Source: Bacteroidaceae bacterium
GTDB lineage: Bacteria; Bacteroidota; Bacteroidia; Bacteroidales; Barnesiellaceae_A
NCBI GenBank assembly: GCA_017555825.1
Contig: JAFZFQ010000014.1
Coordinates: 1 to 39,253 of the forward strand
DNA length: 39,253 nucleotides
Direction of reading: 5' to 3'
A program made the position numbers and the translations under genes. Positions 25,704 through 34,369 of this stretch are shown here, piece after piece (the stretch's first letter is position 1; each line of letters opens with the position of its first letter). A model generated the notes under the pieces. The model did no database searches. It was given only the letters and a program-made list of their open reading frames with translations, and was not told the DNA's origin.

Positions 25704-25756
25704 CACATCGAATTTGGTTGTATAACACATACCGCATATAAGCTATTATACTCGTA

Positions 25757-26617
25757 ATGGCAATAGAAAATGTACAGCAGGCAATACGATTGATGCGTAC
25801 CTCGTTGGCCGAGACCTATCCGGCCGGTGAGGTAGAGGGTTTTATTCGTCTTGTTTTTGAGGAGTTGTGTGGATATACAACCACTCAATTGTTGCTCAAT
25901 CGCGATGCAAAACTCTCGCCCGATGTGGTTGCAAGAATAGAGGATATTATAGAGCGATTGCTCAAGAATGAGCCTATACAATACATCCTGGGCAGTGCCT
26001 ATTTTGGAACCTTGCGCATGGCTGTGGGGCCGGGTGTGTTGATACCTCGTCCCGAAACAGCCGAGATAGTAGAGCGCATAATATCGATGCATGGCGACGT
26101 GTGCGGTCGCGTGGTCGACTTGTGCACGGGTAGTGGCTGTATAGCCATCTCCTTGGCGCTGGCATGGCGCAATGCGCAGGTCGAGGGGTGGGATATATCG
26201 CCCGAAGCCTTGTCGTATGCCCATCGCAATGGTGTTGCGCATGGCGTTGAGGTAGCCTGGCGCGAGTGCGATGTGTTGCATCATCCTGTTATTGACGAGC
26301 CTTGCTATGAGGTGATGGTGAGCAATCCACCCTACATCATGGAGCGAGAGCGTGCCGATATGGACAATAATGTATTGCAATATGAACCCCACACGGCTTT
26401 GTTTGTTGCAGATGATGAGCCTTTGCTCTTCTATAGCGCAATTGCCGATATAGCCTTGCGCCAATTATTGCCAGGGGGAGTGCTTTACTTTGAGATAAAT
26501 CGTTGTATGGGTGCTGCTTGCTGTGAGATGTTGCGCGACAAGGGGTTTGAGCAAGTCGAGGTGTTTAAGGACTTTATGGAGGCCGACCGCATGGTGCGGT
26601 GTGTAAAGGCTCGATAA
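25757..26617 (+). CDS. prmC: Release factor glutamine methyltransferase
   Basis: Methylates the glutamine of the GGQ motif in release factors RF1 and RF2, improving translation termination. The 286-residue protein has an N-terminal helical domain (about 1-75), then PIQYILGSAYFGTLRMAVGPGVLIPRPETAEIVE, the S-adenosylmethionine motif DLCTGSGCIAISLA at 121-134, and the catalytic NPPY at 190-193. The spacing and motifs are typical. It heads a rightward run with recX (31-nt gap) and comF (overlap). Confidence 0.96.
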   Translation: MAIENVQQAIRLMRTSLAETYPAGEVEGFIRLVFEELCGYTTTQLLLNRDAKLSPDVVARIEDIIERLLKNEPIQYILGSAYFGTLRMAVGPGVLIPRPETAEIVERIISMHGDVCGRVVDLCTGSGCIAISLALAWRNAQVEGWDISPEALSYAHRNGVAHGVEVAWRECDVLHHPVIDEPCYEVMVSNPPYIMERERADMDNNVLQYEPHTALFVADDEPLLFYSAIADIALRQLLPGGVLYFEINRCMGAACCEMLRDKGFEQVEVFKDFMEADRMVRCVKAR

Positions 26618-26648
26618 GACGTTGTAAGAAACTATAAAGAAAACCAAT

Positions 26649-27140
26649 ATGGCAGATGTGATGACGCGAGAAGAGGTGTTTCGCAAACTTGCGGCCCGAT
26701 GTACAACAAAAGAGTGCTGTGTGTCGGAGGTGAGGGAGAAGATGCGCAACTGGAATGTGTCGCGAGTGGATGAAGATAGCATTGTGCAAGAGCTTATATC
26801 CGAGCGTTATGTGGACGAAGGTAGATATGCACGAGCCTTTGCCAATGACCAATTTCGATTCTCGGGATGGGGACGCATCAAGATTGGCTATACATTGCGT
26901 CAAAAGGCGATAGACTCTCTTGTTGTGTCGCAGGCTGTACAGGCGATAGACCCCGAGGAGTATTATGCTGCCTTGATGAATATTCTCAAAACAAAAATGC
27001 GAGCTTTCAAATCTCTGCCACAGCAGACTCAGGGCGAGAAACTGATGCGCTTTGCACTGTCGCGAGGCTTTGAGTATAATCTTATACGTGAGGCTCTTAA
27101 AGAATTATCGTTGGAATGCGAAGTTGGCTCAGAGATATAG
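26649..27140 (+). CDS. recX: Regulatory protein RecX
   Basis: RecX modulates RecA filament activity in recombination and the SOS response. The 163-residue protein consists of three-helix repeats, with MTREEVFRKLAARCTTKECCVSEVREKMRNW at the start and the family motif ISERYVDEGRYARAFANDQFRFSGWGRIKI around residues 48-78. It lies 31 nt after prmC and overlaps comF by 25 nt in another frame, suggesting cotranscription. No recA is present here, which is common for Bacteroidetes recX. Confidence 0.92.
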   Translation: MADVMTREEVFRKLAARCTTKECCVSEVREKMRNWNVSRVDEDSIVQELISERYVDEGRYARAFANDQFRFSGWGRIKIGYTLRQKAIDSLVVSQAVQAIDPEEYYAALMNILKTKMRAFKSLPQQTQGEKLMRFALSRGFEYNLIREALKELSLECEVGSEI

Positions 27141-27805
27141 CCGATTTTTTCTTTCCTCGCACCTGTAGGGTGTGTGGCAAGGTGTTGTTGCACAACGAGG
27201 AGTATCTCTGCATGCAGTGTATGCTCGATATGCCTCGCACCGGGTTTGCTATGGAGCAAGATAATGCTATGGCGCAACTTTTTTATGGCAAGCTGCCGGT
27301 AGAGCGTGCTACGGCATATTTCTATTTTACAAAGGGTAGCGACTACCGTCGATTGATACACCGCATTAAGTATAATGGCGAAAAAGAGTGTGGATACTAC
27401 CTGGGCAAGATGATGGCCCGAGAGTTGTTTTCTGCGGGTTTCTTTAAGGGTGTTGATTATATAGTTCCTGTTCCGTTGCATAGAAGCAAAGAGCGCAAGC
27501 GTGGGTATAACCAGAGTGAATGGATAGCTCAAGGAATAGCCGACGAGGCCGGTATAGAGTTGTGTGCCGATGCGTTGGTGTGTCGCACACATCGCGACTC
27601 GCAAACACAGAAGGGTATATATGATCGCTATCTGGCTACTCGCGAGGCTTTTGAGTTGCTGCCAAATACACCCCTTGTGGGAGCGCATGTGTTGCTTGTA
27701 GACGATGTGGTGACTACGGGAGCAACCCTTCTGGCATGTGGCGAGGCGTTTGTGAAAGGAGGCGCGCGACAAGTGAGCATGGCTACTCTTGCGGCAGCTA
27801 AATAA
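27116..27805 (+). CDS. ComF family phosphoribosyltransferase-like protein
   Basis: A 229-residue ComF homologue. An N-terminal zinc-ribbon has Cys17, Cys20, Cys32 and Cys35 (CRVCG and CMQC). The C-terminal part is a type I phosphoribosyltransferase fold with YIVPVPLHRSKERKRGYNQSEWIAQGI and the PRPP loop HVLLVDDVVTTGATL. ComF is needed for DNA uptake in naturally competent bacteria, but in Bacteroidetes its role is unproven. The ATG is within the end of recX (25-nt overlap), so translation may be coupled. The start is supported by the typical MRSWLRDIADFFFPRTCRVCG N-terminus. Confidence 0.9.
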   Translation: MRSWLRDIADFFFPRTCRVCGKVLLHNEEYLCMQCMLDMPRTGFAMEQDNAMAQLFYGKLPVERATAYFYFTKGSDYRRLIHRIKYNGEKECGYYLGKMMARELFSAGFFKGVDYIVPVPLHRSKERKRGYNQSEWIAQGIADEAGIELCADALVCRTHRDSQTQKGIYDRYLATREAFELLPNTPLVGAHVLLVDDVVTTGATLLACGEAFVKGGARQVSMATLAAAK

Positions 27806-27866
27806 AAAGCATACACCATCATTGCGATAAAGAGGTAAAGATTGTGATATATTTTTGCCCTATTCG

Positions 27867-27898
27867 TTGTGCCTTTGATTCTTTTTTCCTTACCTTTG
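27867..27898 (+). promoter_or_regulatory. Bacteroidetes-type promoter for pyrE
   Basis: TTG, 21-nt spacer, TACCTTTG. The expected start is near 27902, giving a leader of about 63 nt that contains a small CCCG/CGGG hairpin (27916-27930). Confidence 0.75.
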
Positions 27899-27964
27899 CG
27901 ATGATATATAACCAGCCCGTCACAAGCGGGTGAAAGAGTGTCTAATCAATAAAAAACAAAGAAT

Positions 27965-28603
27965 ATGAAAACCGTGGAAAAATTGTTGGCAGAGAGATTG
28001 TTGAATATCTGTGCCATTAAGTTGCAACCTGCCAATCCGTTTACTTGGGCATCGGGTTGGAATTCTCCTATTTACACCGACAACCGTCGCACTCTCTCAT
28101 ATCCCGAGGTGCGTAGCTTTATCAAAGTAGAGTTGTGTCGTCTTATTCTTGAGAACTTTCCCGAGGTAGATGCCATTGCCGGTGTTGCTACAGGAGCTAT
28201 TGCTCAAGGTGCATTGGTAGCCGATACATTGTGCTTGCCTTATGTATACGTGCGTTCGGCACCCAAAGATCACGGTCTTGAAAATCTTATCGAGGGTGAT
28301 CTCAAGCCTGGTCAAAAAGTTGTAGTTATCGAAGACCTCGTGTCGACAGGTGGTAGTTCTATCAAGGCTGTAGAGAGCATCCGCAAGGCTGGTTGCGAAG
28401 TTATCGGTATGGCTGCTATCTTTACATACGGCTTCCCCGAGGCTACTCGTCGCTTTGAAGAGGCTAACGTTAAATTGCTCACATTGAGCAACTACAACGC
28501 TATGCTTGAGGCTGCAGTAGAGACTAATTACATCGCACCCGAATATCTCGAAACATTGCAAGAGTGGCGTAAAGATCCTGCCAACTGGCTTGTGAAAAAA
28601 TAA
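27965..28603 (+). CDS. pyrE: Orotate phosphoribosyltransferase
   Basis: Joins orotate and PRPP to form orotidine 5'-phosphate in pyrimidine synthesis. The 212-residue protein has the PRPP motif VVIEDLVSTGGSS at about 120-132, the substrate loop region YVRSAPKDHGLENLIEG at about 95-111 and ASGWNSPIYTDNRRTLSYPEV near the N-terminus. It has its own promoter and a 14-nt gap to the next gene. The rest of the pathway is not in the window. Confidence 0.97.
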   Translation: MKTVEKLLAERLLNICAIKLQPANPFTWASGWNSPIYTDNRRTLSYPEVRSFIKVELCRLILENFPEVDAIAGVATGAIAQGALVADTLCLPYVYVRSAPKDHGLENLIEGDLKPGQKVVVIEDLVSTGGSSIKAVESIRKAGCEVIGMAAIFTYGFPEATRRFEEANVKLLTLSNYNAMLEAAVETNYIAPEYLETLQEWRKDPANWLVKK

Positions 28604-28617
28604 TTGGATAACGGAGT

Positions 28618-29043
28618 ATGACCTCTTTTGAAAGTAAAATAACCCATATACCGGCACCTATCGACAAGGTGTATGCCAAGCTCTCCGATTTGAGTAACTT
28701 GGAGGCATTGCGAGGTATGATACCGGCCGATAAGATGGCTCAAATAAAGGATATGCGATTTGATGTTGATAGCTGTACTGTCAATGTCGATCCTGTAGGC
28801 GAATTGACCTTCAAGATTATTGACCGTGAACCGCCCAAAACTATCAAGTTTACAGCCGATAAGTCGCCCCTGCCACTCTTCTTGTGGATACAGTTGTTGC
28901 CGGTAGATGAGAATACTACCAAGACTCGCATTACGGTAAAGGCCGAGATAAGCATGTTTCTCAAGCCTATGGTATCGAAACCGTTGCAAACAGCGGTCGA
29001 TCGCATGGCCGAGGTGCTGTCGGTAATACCCTATAACTTGTAA
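28618..29043 (+). CDS. SRPBCC (START-like) family protein
   Basis: A 141-residue soluble protein with the SRPBCC layout: an opening strand FESKITHIPAPIDKVYAKLSDLSNLEAL, central strands (MRFDVDSCTVNVDPVGELTFKIIDREPPKTIKFTADKS) and a long C-terminal helix (MVSKPLQTAVDRMAEVLSVIPY). These folds bind lipids, hormones or other hydrophobic ligands; the ligand here is unknown. It follows pyrE by 14 nt and ends at a terminator, so it shares the pyrE transcript, which hints at but does not prove a link to pyrimidine metabolism. Confidence 0.85.
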   Translation: MTSFESKITHIPAPIDKVYAKLSDLSNLEALRGMIPADKMAQIKDMRFDVDSCTVNVDPVGELTFKIIDREPPKTIKFTADKSPLPLFLWIQLLPVDENTTKTRITVKAEISMFLKPMVSKPLQTAVDRMAEVLSVIPYNL

Positions 29044-29063
29044 ACGCGAGTTTATAAAAATAA

Positions 29064-29113
29064 AGAGCGACCATGTGTGCCGTTGTATAAATGGTATGCA
29101 GGTCGCTTTTTGT
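29064..29113 (+). terminator. Intrinsic terminator of pyrE-SRPBCC
   Basis: AGCGACC pairs with GGTCGCT, and the stem continues through TGTGTGCC/GGTATGCA with G-U pairs and one bulge, followed by five T. Confidence 0.88.
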
Positions 29114-29129
29114 ATAGAAATAAAGCAGT

Positions 29130-29618
29130 ATGATAAATGCAATGAAACATATATGCGTGGCAGTGCTGGTGCTGCTTGCGCTCGTGGGTTGTGAGTATGG
29201 CGAGTACGACCGCATTCCGCCTGCGCCTGTTCGCATCGAGTTTGGCAGTGCGGCCATGTGGAGTATGTATGGTGTAGCCGCCTACCCCGATCACAAAGAG
29301 TTTATCAAGCCGGAGAACAAGCCACGAGGCTTCACCTATATTGCCAATTCGTATACCGGATATGGCGGTGTGATGTTGTTGTGTGACCCGGTGGGCATTG
29401 TGCATGCCTATGACTTGTCGTGTCCTGTAGAGCGAAGCTCAAAGGTGCGAATCAAGTATGACGATGAGTCCTTGGTGCTGCGTTGCGACGAGTGTGGCTC
29501 AACTTATGATACCTCTACCGGCTCGCCTCTGTCGGGCGTAGCAGCCGAAGAACGATATTTTTTACAGCCCTATGCTGTCTATTTCAGCCCCATGGGAGGT
29601 GTGCTGGTGACGCGATAG
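29130..29618 (+). CDS. Rieske-like lipoprotein with altered metal ligands
   Basis: A 162-residue lipoprotein. The signal ends in LALVGC (Cys21 from this start). A second Met 12 nt downstream also gives a good signal peptide and may be the true start. Residues about 40-162 resemble the Rieske fold of a Bacteroidetes family: VHAYDLSCPVERSSKVRIKYDDESLVLRCDECGSTYDTSTGSPLSG. A true Rieske centre needs CxH and CxxH; here the sequence reads C98-P-V and C119-D-E-C122, so both histidines are missing and a normal 2Fe-2S cluster is unlikely. The gene sits alone between a terminator and the fbp promoter. Function unknown. Confidence 0.8.
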   Translation: MINAMKHICVAVLVLLALVGCEYGEYDRIPPAPVRIEFGSAAMWSMYGVAAYPDHKEFIKPENKPRGFTYIANSYTGYGGVMLLCDPVGIVHAYDLSCPVERSSKVRIKYDDESLVLRCDECGSTYDTSTGSPLSGVAAEERYFLQPYAVYFSPMGGVLVTR

Positions 29619-29651
29619 TGAGAGCAAGAGTAAAACATATTTGCTTTTTGG

Positions 29652-29682
29652 TTGCTTTTTAGGATTTTAATGTCTAACTTTG
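29652..29682 (+). promoter_or_regulatory. Bacteroidetes-type promoter for fbp
   Basis: TTG, 20-nt spacer, TAACTTTG. The expected start is near 29686, giving a 112-nt leader. Confidence 0.8.
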
Positions 29683-29707
29683 TTACAGTAAAAACAAACC
29701 TATACAA

Positions 29708-29789
29708 GTGGTTGCTGATAGATATAGAATAATGCCATGAATAGTGCCGTATGAGTGTTGTGAGCAACCACGTTAACCTTAATCTAATA
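29708..29789 (+). promoter_or_regulatory. Structured leader of fbp with candidate RNA target site
   Basis: GTGGTTGCT (29708-29716) is perfectly complementary to AGCAACCAC (29763-29771), a 9-bp stem enclosing 46 nt. It is followed by CGTTAACCTTAATCTAATA (29771-29789), which ends 8 nt before the start codon and recurs with one inserted T in the small-RNA locus at 13259-13278. Confidence 0.5.
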
Positions 29790-29797
29790 AAACTGCT

Positions 29798-31786
29798 ATG
29801 ATGTCCAAAGCCGATGAAATGAAGCAAGAAGAAGTAAAGAATGACTTGCGTTATTTAAAGCTATTGTCAAAGAAGTTCCCTACAATAGCCGAGGCGTGTA
29901 CCGAGATTATTAACTTGGAGGCTATTCTCGAGTTACCCAAGGGTACCGAACACTTCCTTACCGATATTCACGGTGAGTATGAGGCGTTTCAACATGTGCT
30001 GAAGAATGCTTCGGGTTCGGTGGCTCGTAAGGTGAACGAAATCTTTGGCCAAACAATGCTCGAGAACGAAAAGAAAGAGTTGTGTACGCTCATCTATTAT
30101 CCCGAGGAGAAGTTGGAACTTGTCAAAGTGTCCGAGCCCAATATCGAAGATTGGTATCGTATCACCCTGCATAAGCTCATACTTGTGGCTCGTACAGTGT
30201 CGTCGAAGTATACACGCTCGAAAGTGTCGAAGGCCTTGCCTCCTGAGTTTGCCTATATCTTGCAAGAGCTGTTGCACGAGTCGCTTTCTGAGCCCAAACA
30301 AGATTATGTAAATGTTATTATATCTACCATTATAGAGATAGGTCGAGCCGATAACTTTATAGCCGCCTTGTGCGAGTTGATACAACGTCTTACTATCGAC
30401 TCTATGCATATTGTGGGCGATATTTTCGACCGCGGTCCCGGTGCACATATCATATTGGATACGCTTCTGAAGTATCATGACATAGATGTGCAATGGGGTA
30501 ATCACGATATATTGTGGATGGGTGCTGCCTGTGGTAATGAGGCTTGTATTGCCAACGTATTGCGCTTGGCATTGCGCTATGGCAACCTTCCTACTATCGA
30601 GGATGGATATGGCATCAATCTCTTGCCTTTGGCTACATTTGCCATGGATGTGTATGGCGATGATGAGTGTCCGAAGTTCCGACCTACACCTACCGCTATA
30701 TCGCATGGTGAGAAGACCGACCGTCTTATAACCAAGATGCAAAAGGCTATCGCCGTTATGCAGTTTAAGATCGAGGGACAGATTATCAAGCGCAACCCCG
30801 AGTATGATATGCAAGAACGCCTCAAACTTGAACTTATCAACTACGATGATATGACAATCAAGTATGGCGATAGAGTCTTTGAACTCGACGACAAGTTCTT
30901 GCCTACGGTCGACCCTAAAGACCCCTATAAACTTACTGAGGAAGAGGCGGCTGTAATGGAGAAGTTGAGATACTCGTTTATGAATAGCGACAAGATGCGC
31001 AAGCACATGCGTTGGCTCTATGCCAAGGGTAGCTTGTATCTTGTGCGTAACTCCAATCTTATGTTCCATGCCTCGGTGCCTATGAATGAAGATGGTAGTT
31101 TCAAGGAGGTGTTGGTACATGGCGAGCTCTATTCGGGTAAGGCTCTCTTCGACCGTGTAGATGCTATTGTTCGTGCTGCATACTTTGGTGACCCCTCTCA
31201 AGAAGATCATCAACGTGATGTAGACTATATGTGGTACTTGTGGTGTGGTGCCAATTCGCCCTTCTTCGATAAAGATAAGATGACCAACTTCGAGAAATAC
31301 TTTATCCCCGATAAGAGTATGATGAAGGAGAAAAAAGGTTACTACTATACCCTGCGCAATGAGTATGATATATGTGTGAAGGTGCTCAAAGAGTTTGGTC
31401 TTGAAGGTCCGAAGTCACACATTATCAATGGTCACGTGCCTGTAAAAGTGGCCAAGGGTGAGCAACCCGTGAAGGCCGATGGTAAATTGCTGGTGATAGA
31501 CGGCGGCTTTTCAAAGGCCTATCAGTCGGAGACCGGTATCGCAGGCTATACTCTCATATACCACTCTCGAGGCTTGCAGTTGGTACAACACGAACCTTTC
31601 CAATCGACTCGTAAGGCTATAGAAGAGGGTGTTGATATTATTTCAAACCGATTTGTGCTTGAGTTTAATGACAATCGTATGCATGTACGCGATACCGATA
31701 TAGGTCGTGAGTTGACCAGCCAAATTGATGACTTGAAAAAACTTTTGTGCGCCTATCGCATGGGCTTGATCGAGGAGAAACATTGA
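29798..31786 (+). CDS. fbp: Fructose-1,6-bisphosphatase, class III
   Basis: Hydrolyses fructose-1,6-bisphosphate in gluconeogenesis. The 662-residue protein is of the Firmicutes/Bacteroidetes class III type, much longer than class I enzymes. Its calcineurin-like metallophosphatase motifs are visible: TDIHGEYEAF (55-64), VGDIFDRGPG (206-215), QWGNHDILW (232-240) and INGHVPVKVAKGEQP near 560. The rest is helical. ATGATG at the start leaves two possible Met codons. The promoter and structured leader upstream suggest post-transcriptional control. priA follows after 41 nt with no visible terminator. Confidence 0.97.
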   Translation: MMSKADEMKQEEVKNDLRYLKLLSKKFPTIAEACTEIINLEAILELPKGTEHFLTDIHGEYEAFQHVLKNASGSVARKVNEIFGQTMLENEKKELCTLIYYPEEKLELVKVSEPNIEDWYRITLHKLILVARTVSSKYTRSKVSKALPPEFAYILQELLHESLSEPKQDYVNVIISTIIEIGRADNFIAALCELIQRLTIDSMHIVGDIFDRGPGAHIILDTLLKYHDIDVQWGNHDILWMGAACGNEACIANVLRLALRYGNLPTIEDGYGINLLPLATFAMDVYGDDECPKFRPTPTAISHGEKTDRLITKMQKAIAVMQFKIEGQIIKRNPEYDMQERLKLELINYDDMTIKYGDRVFELDDKFLPTVDPKDPYKLTEEEAAVMEKLRYSFMNSDKMRKHMRWLYAKGSLYLVRNSNLMFHASVPMNEDGSFKEVLVHGELYSGKALFDRVDAIVRAAYFGDPSQEDHQRDVDYMWYLWCGANSPFFDKDKMTNFEKYFIPDKSMMKEKKGYYYTLRNEYDICVKVLKEFGLEGPKSHIINGHVPVKVAKGEQPVKADGKLLVIDGGFSKAYQSETGIAGYTLIYHSRGLQLVQHEPFQSTRKAIEEGVDIISNRFVLEFNDNRMHVRDTDIGRELTSQIDDLKKLLCAYRMGLIEEKH

Positions 31787-31827
31787 TACCTCTTCGATAG
31801 CCTATCATTATAGAATAAAGAAAATAG

Positions 31828-34293
31828 ATGAACCGTTTTGCCGATGTGATATTGCCTCTCCCGTTGTACCGATATTTTACTTATCGCGTACCCGAGGAGA
31901 TGCAAGGTCACTTGCGGCAAGGTCATCGTGTAGTGGTGTCGTTTGGTCGTTCCAAGTTCTACACTGCCATTGTAGTAGCATTGCACGACAGCGAGCCTCA
32001 GGGTTATGAGGTGAAAGAGATAGCTACTCTGCTCGACGACGAGCCTATCGTGCTACGACCTCAGCTCAAGTTTTGGGAGTGGATTGCCGAGTATTACCTA
32101 TGCTCGGTAGGCGATGTCTATAAAGCCGCCTTGCCATCAGGCCTGAAACTTGAGAGCGAAACTTCGCTCACGGTCAATACCGACTTTGAGGAGGAGCCCG
32201 ATGATAGACTCTCGGAGCGCGAGGCTGTGCTGATGCAGGCTCTTTCGGCTCAAGGACGACTCACTGTTCACGAACTTGAAAAGGCTACCGGCTTGCGCAA
32301 TACGCTGCCGGTGTTGCGCCGGTTGGTTGAGCGAGAGGCTATTTTTGTCTCGGAGCGCTTGCGTGCCAACTATAAACCCAAGACCGAGGTGTGTGTGCGT
32401 CTTACCTTTGAGCAAGGTAATAGCGATGCTCTGCGCAATGCCTTCGACTTGGTGCGTCGCGCCAAGCAACAAGAGACTCTGTTGCTCTCTTTCCTCGATT
32501 TATCGCATTTTATGCAGGCCGGATGTTACACTGAGGTGTCGCGTGCGGCTTTGTTGGCTCGTGCCGATGTGTCGCCGGCGGTATTGGCAGGACTCGTAAA
32601 TAAAGGTGTATTGGAGACATACAAGCGTGAGGTGAGCCGATTTGCTCCTGTTAAGCAGGCCTGTGTTTCCATGCCCGTATTGAGTAGTGAGCAGACCCGT
32701 GCCTACAATGAGATCTTTGCTACCTTGCGCGACAAGTCGGTTACGCTCTTGCATGGTGTAACTTCGAGTGGTAAGACCGAGATATATATACATATAATAG
32801 ATGCTATACTGAAACAAGGTAGACAAGTGCTCTATCTTGTGCCCGAAATAGCACTTACTACCCAACTCACCGACCGCTTGCAACGAGTCTTTGGCGATAA
32901 GTTGCTTATATATCACTCGCGTTTCTCGGACAATGAGCGAGTAGAACTGTGGCAGAAGTTGTTGCGTAGCAGGGAGCCTCGCGTGGTGCTTGGTGTGCGC
33001 TCGTCGGTTTTCTTGCCATTTCACGATTTGGGCTTTGTTATTGTCGACGAGGAGCACGAAACAAGTTACAAACAATATGACCCGGCGCCTCGTTATCACG
33101 CCCGTAATGCTGCGATTGTATTGGCGCAGATGTATGGCGCCAAGGTGTTGTTGGGATCGGCAACACCTGCAGTAGAGAGTTACTATAATGCCTTGTTGGG
33201 CAAGTATGGATTGGTAGAGTTGTTTACTCGTTATGCCAACAATCCGCTACCCGATGTGCGCGTTGTAGATATGCGCGAGCAACGTCGCAAGCGTCTTGTG
33301 AAGGGAAACTTTTCGGATCCTTTGCTCAACGAAATGCGTGGTGCATTGAAGCGCGAGGAGCAGGTTATACTCTTCCAGAACCGTCGTGGCTTTGCGCCCA
33401 TGGTAGAGTGTCGTGAGTGTGCATGGATACCCAAGTGTACTCAGTGCGATGTGAGTCTTACCTACCACAAGCGCGACAATCGCTTGGTGTGCCACTACTG
33501 TGGCTATTCGTGCGAGGTGCCTCGCATGTGTCCTGCTTGTCTGCAACCTACTATCGAGGTGCGTGGATTTGGTACGGAGCGTATTGAGGAGAATGTGGAA
33601 ACCTTGTTTGCCGATGTGCCCTTGGCTCGGATGGATATGGATACTACACGCTCGCGCAATGCCTATCAGGAGATTATTGATGATTTTGCCGCAGGCAAGA
33701 GCAAGATACTTATAGGAACGCAGATGGTGACCAAGGGTCTCGACTTCGACCGTGTGAGTATAGTGGGTATACTCAGTGCCGATAGTATGCTGTCGTTTCC
33801 CGATTTTAGGGCTCACGAACGAGCCTATCAGATGATGTCGCAGGTGGCCGGTCGCTCGGGTCGTGGCAAGAGCCGTGGTGTTGTGTTGTTGCAAACCTCG
33901 CAGCCCGAGTTGCCTCTTATCTCGCAAGTTATCAACCACGACTATGTGGCCATGTATCACGACCAGCTTTCGCAACGAGAGCAGTATGGCTATCCGCCCT
34001 TTACTCGTCTTATATACATCTATCTCAAGCATCGTGATGAGGCGATACTCGACACGCTATCGCATCGTTATGCTACGATGTTGCGCAAGGTGTTTGGTGA
34101 GCGTGTGCTTGGCCCCGACAATCCACCTGTGGCGCGTATACAGTCGCTATACATACGCAAGATAATGCTTAAAGTGGAGATTTCGGCCTCTATGGCTCAG
34201 GTGAAAGAGCTTTTGCGTCAAATCTACGAGCGTAGCCTCACCGACGACAACTTCAAGTCGCTTACGCTCTACTATGATGTAGATCCGATGTAG
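31828..34293 (+). CDS. priA: Primosomal helicase PriA
   Basis: A 3'-to-5' DNA helicase that reloads the replisome on stalled forks. The 821-residue protein has the N-terminal DNA-binding region (about 1-105), Walker A GVTSSGKTE (310-318), Walker B DEEH (407-410), helicase motif TPAVES, eight zinc-binding cysteines (528, 531, 537, 540, 555, 558, 568, 571), and QVAGRSGRG in the C-terminal helicase lobe. It is somewhat longer than E. coli PriA (732). It lies 41 nt after fbp and ends at a hairpin before the convergent asnS. Confidence 0.97.
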   Translation: MNRFADVILPLPLYRYFTYRVPEEMQGHLRQGHRVVVSFGRSKFYTAIVVALHDSEPQGYEVKEIATLLDDEPIVLRPQLKFWEWIAEYYLCSVGDVYKAALPSGLKLESETSLTVNTDFEEEPDDRLSEREAVLMQALSAQGRLTVHELEKATGLRNTLPVLRRLVEREAIFVSERLRANYKPKTEVCVRLTFEQGNSDALRNAFDLVRRAKQQETLLLSFLDLSHFMQAGCYTEVSRAALLARADVSPAVLAGLVNKGVLETYKREVSRFAPVKQACVSMPVLSSEQTRAYNEIFATLRDKSVTLLHGVTSSGKTEIYIHIIDAILKQGRQVLYLVPEIALTTQLTDRLQRVFGDKLLIYHSRFSDNERVELWQKLLRSREPRVVLGVRSSVFLPFHDLGFVIVDEEHETSYKQYDPAPRYHARNAAIVLAQMYGAKVLLGSATPAVESYYNALLGKYGLVELFTRYANNPLPDVRVVDMREQRRKRLVKGNFSDPLLNEMRGALKREEQVILFQNRRGFAPMVECRECAWIPKCTQCDVSLTYHKRDNRLVCHYCGYSCEVPRMCPACLQPTIEVRGFGTERIEENVETLFADVPLARMDMDTTRSRNAYQEIIDDFAAGKSKILIGTQMVTKGLDFDRVSIVGILSADSMLSFPDFRAHERAYQMMSQVAGRSGRGKSRGVVLLQTSQPELPLISQVINHDYVAMYHDQLSQREQYGYPPFTRLIYIYLKHRDEAILDTLSHRYATMLRKVFGERVLGPDNPPVARIQSLYIRKIMLKVEISASMAQVKELLRQIYERSLTDDNFKSLTLYYDVDPM

Positions 34294-34317
34294 AGACTCT
34301 ATAGCCCCCGATAAACA

Positions 34318-34352
34318 AAGCGAGCGCCTTTCATTACGAAAAACGCTCGCTT
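34318..34352. terminator. Hairpin between convergent priA and asnS
   Basis: AAGCGAGCG pairs perfectly with CGCTCGCTT (9 bp, 17-nt loop). T-tracts on both sides are weak, but the position 25 nt after priA and 18 nt after asnS fits a shared terminator. Confidence 0.75.
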
Positions 34353-34369
34353 GCTGTATGAGATTGTTT

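Noticed and set aside
25472..26464. 330-codon frame antisense to prmC and ribD's start
   Set aside because: It crosses the divergent promoter region and runs opposite the well-supported prmC gene.
27916..27930. Hairpin in the pyrE leader as a pyrimidine attenuator
   Set aside because: The stem is only 4-5 bp and has no T-tract, too weak to call.
29933..31213. 426-codon frame antisense to fbp
   Set aside because: It mirrors the fbp coding sequence, has no recognisable domain and fbp itself shows all family motifs.
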